A stretch of 10,000 bases of DNA from Chrysomallon squamiferum (taxonomy: Eukaryota > Mollusca > Gastropoda > Neomphalida > Peltospiridae): NCBI GenBank assembly GCA_012295275.1, contig CM022666.1, positions 14,830,940-14,840,939 of the forward strand, in the 5' to 3' direction. The notes beneath the pieces are model-generated. The model was not told where the DNA came from. It ran no database searches and saw only the letters and a program-made list of their open reading frames with translations. Shown here in pieces: positions 7,627-10,000 of this stretch (position 1 is its first letter; each line of letters opens with the position of its first letter). The position numbers and the translations under genes are program-made.

Positions 7627-7890
7627 CGTAATGTTTAGATCGGATTCAGAAGTGAATTTGTAAATAATAAAGACAGAAGTATTTTTGTTGGATTCTTTGT
7701 TAATGTAGCAGCAACAGTAAATTACGTTATAGAAAGACATACATACATATACACATACGTGTGTGTTTGTATCTTTGTGTGTGTGAATATGTGAGTCAGT
7801 ATACAGTCTGATGGATGAAGATTAATTGACAGTTAATAATAAATAAAAAATACACAATTTCCTCTGATCTCATTCAATCATTAGAGCTGC

Positions 7891-7892
<2 letters not shown>
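7624..7892. other. Intronic sequence with a degenerate CA/GT patch
   Basis: No gene is visible. A mixed CATA/CACA/GTGT patch at about 7738-7790 looks like a decayed dinucleotide repeat. Confidence 0.55.

Positions 7893-7945
<53 letters not shown>
7893..7945. repeat. Long poly-A run (53 bases)
   Basis: An uninterrupted A-run, the longest homopolymer in the window. The hexamer GCTGCC occurs on both sides (7886-7891 and 7949-7954), which could be chance or a short duplication. No retroposon body is recognisable upstream. Its exact length is liable to sequencing error. Confidence 0.95.
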
Positions 7946-7949
<4 letters not shown>

Positions 7950-7976
7950 TGCCATGATTAATAATTTGGCCTTCAG

Positions 7977-8107
7977 TGAAACTGATGTTAATAGCTCGGA
8001 ATAGGCACGTGTTTGTTCATTTCAAATTGTTAACTGATGTTAAACAGCTGTTCATTCATCGATTACCGAACTGCAACGAGAAACAGATGAATACTTACTA
8101 CAGACAG
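7977..8107 (+). CDS. Weak candidate exon, product unknown
   Basis: An acceptor-like TTTGGCCTTCAG ends at 7976 and a donor-like CAG|GTAGTT follows 8107. One frame is open throughout (about 43 codons, for example RHVFVHFKLLTDVKQLFIHR). Its start phase does not match the phase-0 end of the NALF exon, so it cannot be spliced directly to it in frame. No family resemblance is visible. Chance is the leading explanation. Confidence 0.12.
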
Positions 8108-8215
8108 GTAGTTTCTGTTTGTACACGTAACGCTGTATTAGTCCACGGTCTTCTGTTAATGTGGCGCAGCAACTGTTGAAAAACTGGACATTATTAATTT
8201 TGTTTCATTTTTTTT

Positions 8216-8292
8216 CAGTGCGTGTGCGTGTCTGGTTGGTGCGTGTGTGTGGCCGGTGTGTGCGTGTGTTGGGTGTGTGTGTGCGTGGGGCG
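8216..8292. repeat. Degenerate (GT)n / GCGTGT-rich repeat
   Basis: GT dinucleotides interrupted by GC, GG and CT steps form a G-rich strand with several short G clusters. It appears to be a decayed dinucleotide array, and the Val/Arg/Cys-rich frame across it is an artefact. Confidence 0.85.
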
Positions 8293-8424
8293 GTTGTAGT
8301 TTTAATATTTTATAATTATTTTAATTCAAATTCTCACTCTCTGCTTTATCTGTGCTGACTCAGTTTTTTAGTGATTATTAATAAATTTGTGTGAATTTTG
8401 ACATTTCTACCGTCTGTCTTTGCC

Positions 8425-8540
8425 ATGACTGTTTCAACTACTACTACTATTACCATCGCTACTGCTGTTGCTGTAACTGTTACTAATATTCCTACAACAA
8501 CTACTACTTCTACTACTGTTGCTGCAACAGCTACCCTACC

Positions 8541-8618
<78 letters not shown>

Positions 8619-8622
8619 GGTT
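8425..8622. repeat. Decayed triplet array ending in (CAA)n-(TAA)n
   Basis: ACT/GCT/GTT-type triplets with three-base rhythm (8425-8540) run into pure (CAA)n (8540-8571) and then pure (TAA)n (8572-8618). An ATG at 8425 opens 49 codons rich in Thr/Ala/Val and ending in poly-Gln, stopped at the first TAA unit. I read this as periodic repeat sequence and not a gene. Confidence 0.9.
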
Positions 8623-8985
8623 CCCGGATATCTAATTGTATTGTGTTTGTGTGTGCAACAATGTAAGTCGAAATCTATCATGTTTCACCTATTCATTTAT
8701 TGTCTTTTCATTTCCATATCTATACATTTCCATGGTAACCTATTTGTATCATAACAAGTTATGTCAGTAAATTTGGAGAAGAATAGAGTAAAACCACGTC
8801 AAGGTGATTTTGGAACTGGAAAACAATTTGTTGATAAACTGCGAGTTTATTTGTTTATATAAATATATATTTATTTGTTTATAATTTTTCTTGATTAGCA
8901 CCATATATTGAAATAATTACTGGTTATAGTTAGAAGGTAAAAAAGAATAAGTGAGTTTTCTTTTTTCGCTTCTTCTTCTATTTGT
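8623..8985. other. AT-rich intronic sequence
   Basis: No exon, RNA gene or repeat of note is visible. TTTAT/AAATATA-rich patches occur near 8847-8890. Confidence 0.6.
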
Positions 8986-9057
<72 letters not shown>

Positions 9058-9090
9058 CACTACCACTACTGTTGTTGTTGTTGTTGTTGT
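8986..9090. repeat. Compound (TAC)n-(GTT)n microsatellite
   Basis: A TAC/CTA array (8986-9070) with two CCA interruptions near its right end switches to a (GTT)n array (9071-9090). Confidence 0.97.
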
Positions 9091-9283
9091 GTCACGGTCG
9101 TCATCATTACCAATATAAAATTATTCATAGATTTCATTTGTATAAAATAATCACGGATTAAATAAATAAATAAATTGATGTCACGACATTGCTTGGCTTT
9201 TCGGCGTTATTATAACTGTCGTTGTTCTTTTGCCTCTTTTGATACTGATATCTGAAAAAAAAGAAAAGAAAAAAAAAGGCTTA
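9091..9283. other. Transition sequence before the CRE cluster
   Basis: AT-rich at first, with AAAT repeats near 9160-9174 and A-runs at 9255-9277. No gene is visible. Confidence 0.5.
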
Positions 9284-9649
9284 TGACGTTATGTTTTGAT
9301 GACTATGACGTAACGACATTTTTAACATCATTCTCCGGAAACGAAACTTTAAAACAACCGACGTCATGTGGCGACGACGGTTACGTCATAATGCCCTCGT
9401 AACGAATATGCTAATATCTCCAAACCGCGCCTGGCACGCGGACTATCACGACACGTCACCGAAACGTCACGGAAATGGCTCCGCGTGGTATTTCATATAT
9501 TTATGTAACGTGCAACGTTTTAGTCCTCGGAGACCAGCTGCAGTCGTCTTGACAGGACAAAGAGACTCGCTGTGACGACGTGTGTAATCTGCATGTGGTA
9601 ACAGTCTAATTACAAGCACACGGGAACCTGGAAGAATCATTTGACGTCG
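9284..9649. promoter_or_regulatory. CpG-rich cluster of CRE/ATF-type sites
   Basis: Seven TGACGT-type sites lie in 366 bases: TGACGTTA 9284, TGACGTAA 9306, CGACGTCA 9359, TTACGTCA 9381, ACACGTCA 9451, AAACGTCA 9462 and TGACGTCG 9642. TATGACGTAAC (9304-9314) and GTTACGTCATA (9380-9390) are an exact inverted pair. The first two sites are 22 bases apart, about two helical turns. This is the most CpG-rich part of the intron. CREB/ATF/bZIP binding to such cores is established; enhancer or internal-promoter activity here is inferred. Confidence 0.45.
9366..9575 (+). other. Short open frame within the CRE cluster, unassigned
   Basis: ATG at 9366 overlaps a CRE-type site and opens 69 codons (Arg/His-rich start MWRRRLRH) to a TGA at 9573. 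There is no recognisable motif. CpG-rich DNA has fewer chance stops, so length alone is weak evidence. Confidence 0.15.
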
Positions 9650-9669
9650 CTCACCCCGCTGTGCTGACG

Positions 9670-9721
9670 ATGGACGTTGCTGCCCAGGCATCGGCCCACG
9701 TTATGCAAGACGCAATCAGCG
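9670..9721 (+). CDS. Speculative first coding exon of an internal transcript
   Basis: ATG at 9670 has a strong context (A at -3, G at +4) and lies just downstream of the CRE cluster. It begins MDVAAQASAHVMQDAIS and reaches a donor-like G|GTAAAA at 9722. Without splicing, the frame runs into a T/CT tract and stops soon after. The peptide is not recognised. The call depends entirely on the cluster acting as a promoter. Confidence 0.12.
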
Positions 9722-9845
9722 GTAAAAGACGACGGAGATGGACTTTTTTTTTTTCTCTCTCTCTTTAATTGTAGTCTTACACTGTTAGTAAGATTATTAT
9801 GTATTAGGACAGGAAATCTGGCTATAATTTCAGACACGATGTAAA

Positions 9846-9862
9846 AGAGAGAGAGAGAGACA

Positions 9863-9926
<64 letters not shown>
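9846..9926. repeat. (GA)n microsatellite with CAGA interruptions
   Basis: About 40 GA units with two C interruptions near the left end (9861 and 9875), the third long GA array of the window. It is followed by an A-run. A small CT patch lies on the left at 9755-9765. Confidence 0.97.
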
Positions 9927-9932
<6 letters not shown>

Positions 9933-10000
9933 AAAACAGATAACAGAACGAGAGATACTGTTGTTACTAACAAAAGTTTTGCCAATAGCACCCAAACATA

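Larger units (their letters stand above)
5313..10000 (+). other. Start of the first intron of the NALF-like gene
   Basis: From the donor to the window edge I find no frame resembling the next family segment, which should contain a Trp-Leu-Cys motif and several further cysteines. The intron is therefore inferred to exceed 4.6 kb. Large introns are known in vertebrate NALF genes. It contains the microsatellites, unassigned frames and CRE cluster listed separately. Confidence 0.7.

Noticed and set aside
8425-8574. Thr/Ala-rich frame ending in poly-Gln, resembling a mucin or low-complexity factor
   Set aside because: The entire frame is a three-base periodic array ending at the first TAA unit. 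No non-repeat coding sequence is present.
5313-10000. Second exon of the NALF-like gene within the window
   Set aside because: No frame contains the expected Trp-Leu-Cys region or cysteine spacing, and the best open segment (7977-8107) has an incompatible phase.

Overview
The window looks like nuclear DNA from a bilaterian animal. It is AT-rich, intron-like sequence crowded with microsatellites: (GA)n, (GT)n, (ATT)n/(TAA)n, (TTTA)n, (CTA)n, (CAA)n and homopolymer A/T. There are no long continuous reading frames, operons or ribosome-binding sites. The repeat style (long GA and ATT arrays, decayed triplet arrays) would suit a mollusc or other lophotrochozoan, but that is an impression and not a demonstrated assignment.

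The one gene I can identify is on the + strand. Positions 4788-5312 encode 175 residues that end exactly at a consensus splice donor (AAG|GTAAGT). The protein matches the N-terminal half of the NALCN channel auxiliary factor family (NALF1/NALF2, formerly FAM155A/B; NLF-1 in worm and fly). It has a short cytosolic N-terminus, one hydrophobic anchor ending in a V-S-D motif, then an extracellular cysteine-rich region with FCSSYTL, C-x2-C and YSVKWKCTDCK motifs. This family helps assemble and deliver the NALCN sodium-leak channel. The rest of the protein must lie on later exons beyond the right edge, because no downstream reading frame here resembles the next part of the family.

Layout. 1-2680: AT-rich sequence with microsatellites, one palindromic MITE-like element (265-383) and a CRE pair (803-830). 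2680-3290: triplet arrays, a G-rich box and a possible 54-nt minus-strand exon (2898-2951). 3290-4787: a more CpG-rich candidate promoter and 5' leader with an E-box, a homeodomain site, a YY1-type CAAGATGGCGG site, three short uORFs, a possible 5'UTR intron and a purine-rich tandem duplication. 4788-5312: first coding exon of the NALF-like gene. 5313-10000: start of its first intron, with many microsatellites, several short unassigned open frames and a striking CpG-rich cluster of CRE/ATF-type sites (9284-9649). That cluster could be an internal promoter or enhancer.

The strongest statements are the NALF exon, its donor, and the repeats. The promoter, uORFs, 5'UTR intron, minus-strand exon and CRE cluster are sequence-supported hypotheses. 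No tRNA, rRNA, CRISPR array or virus-like gene was seen.
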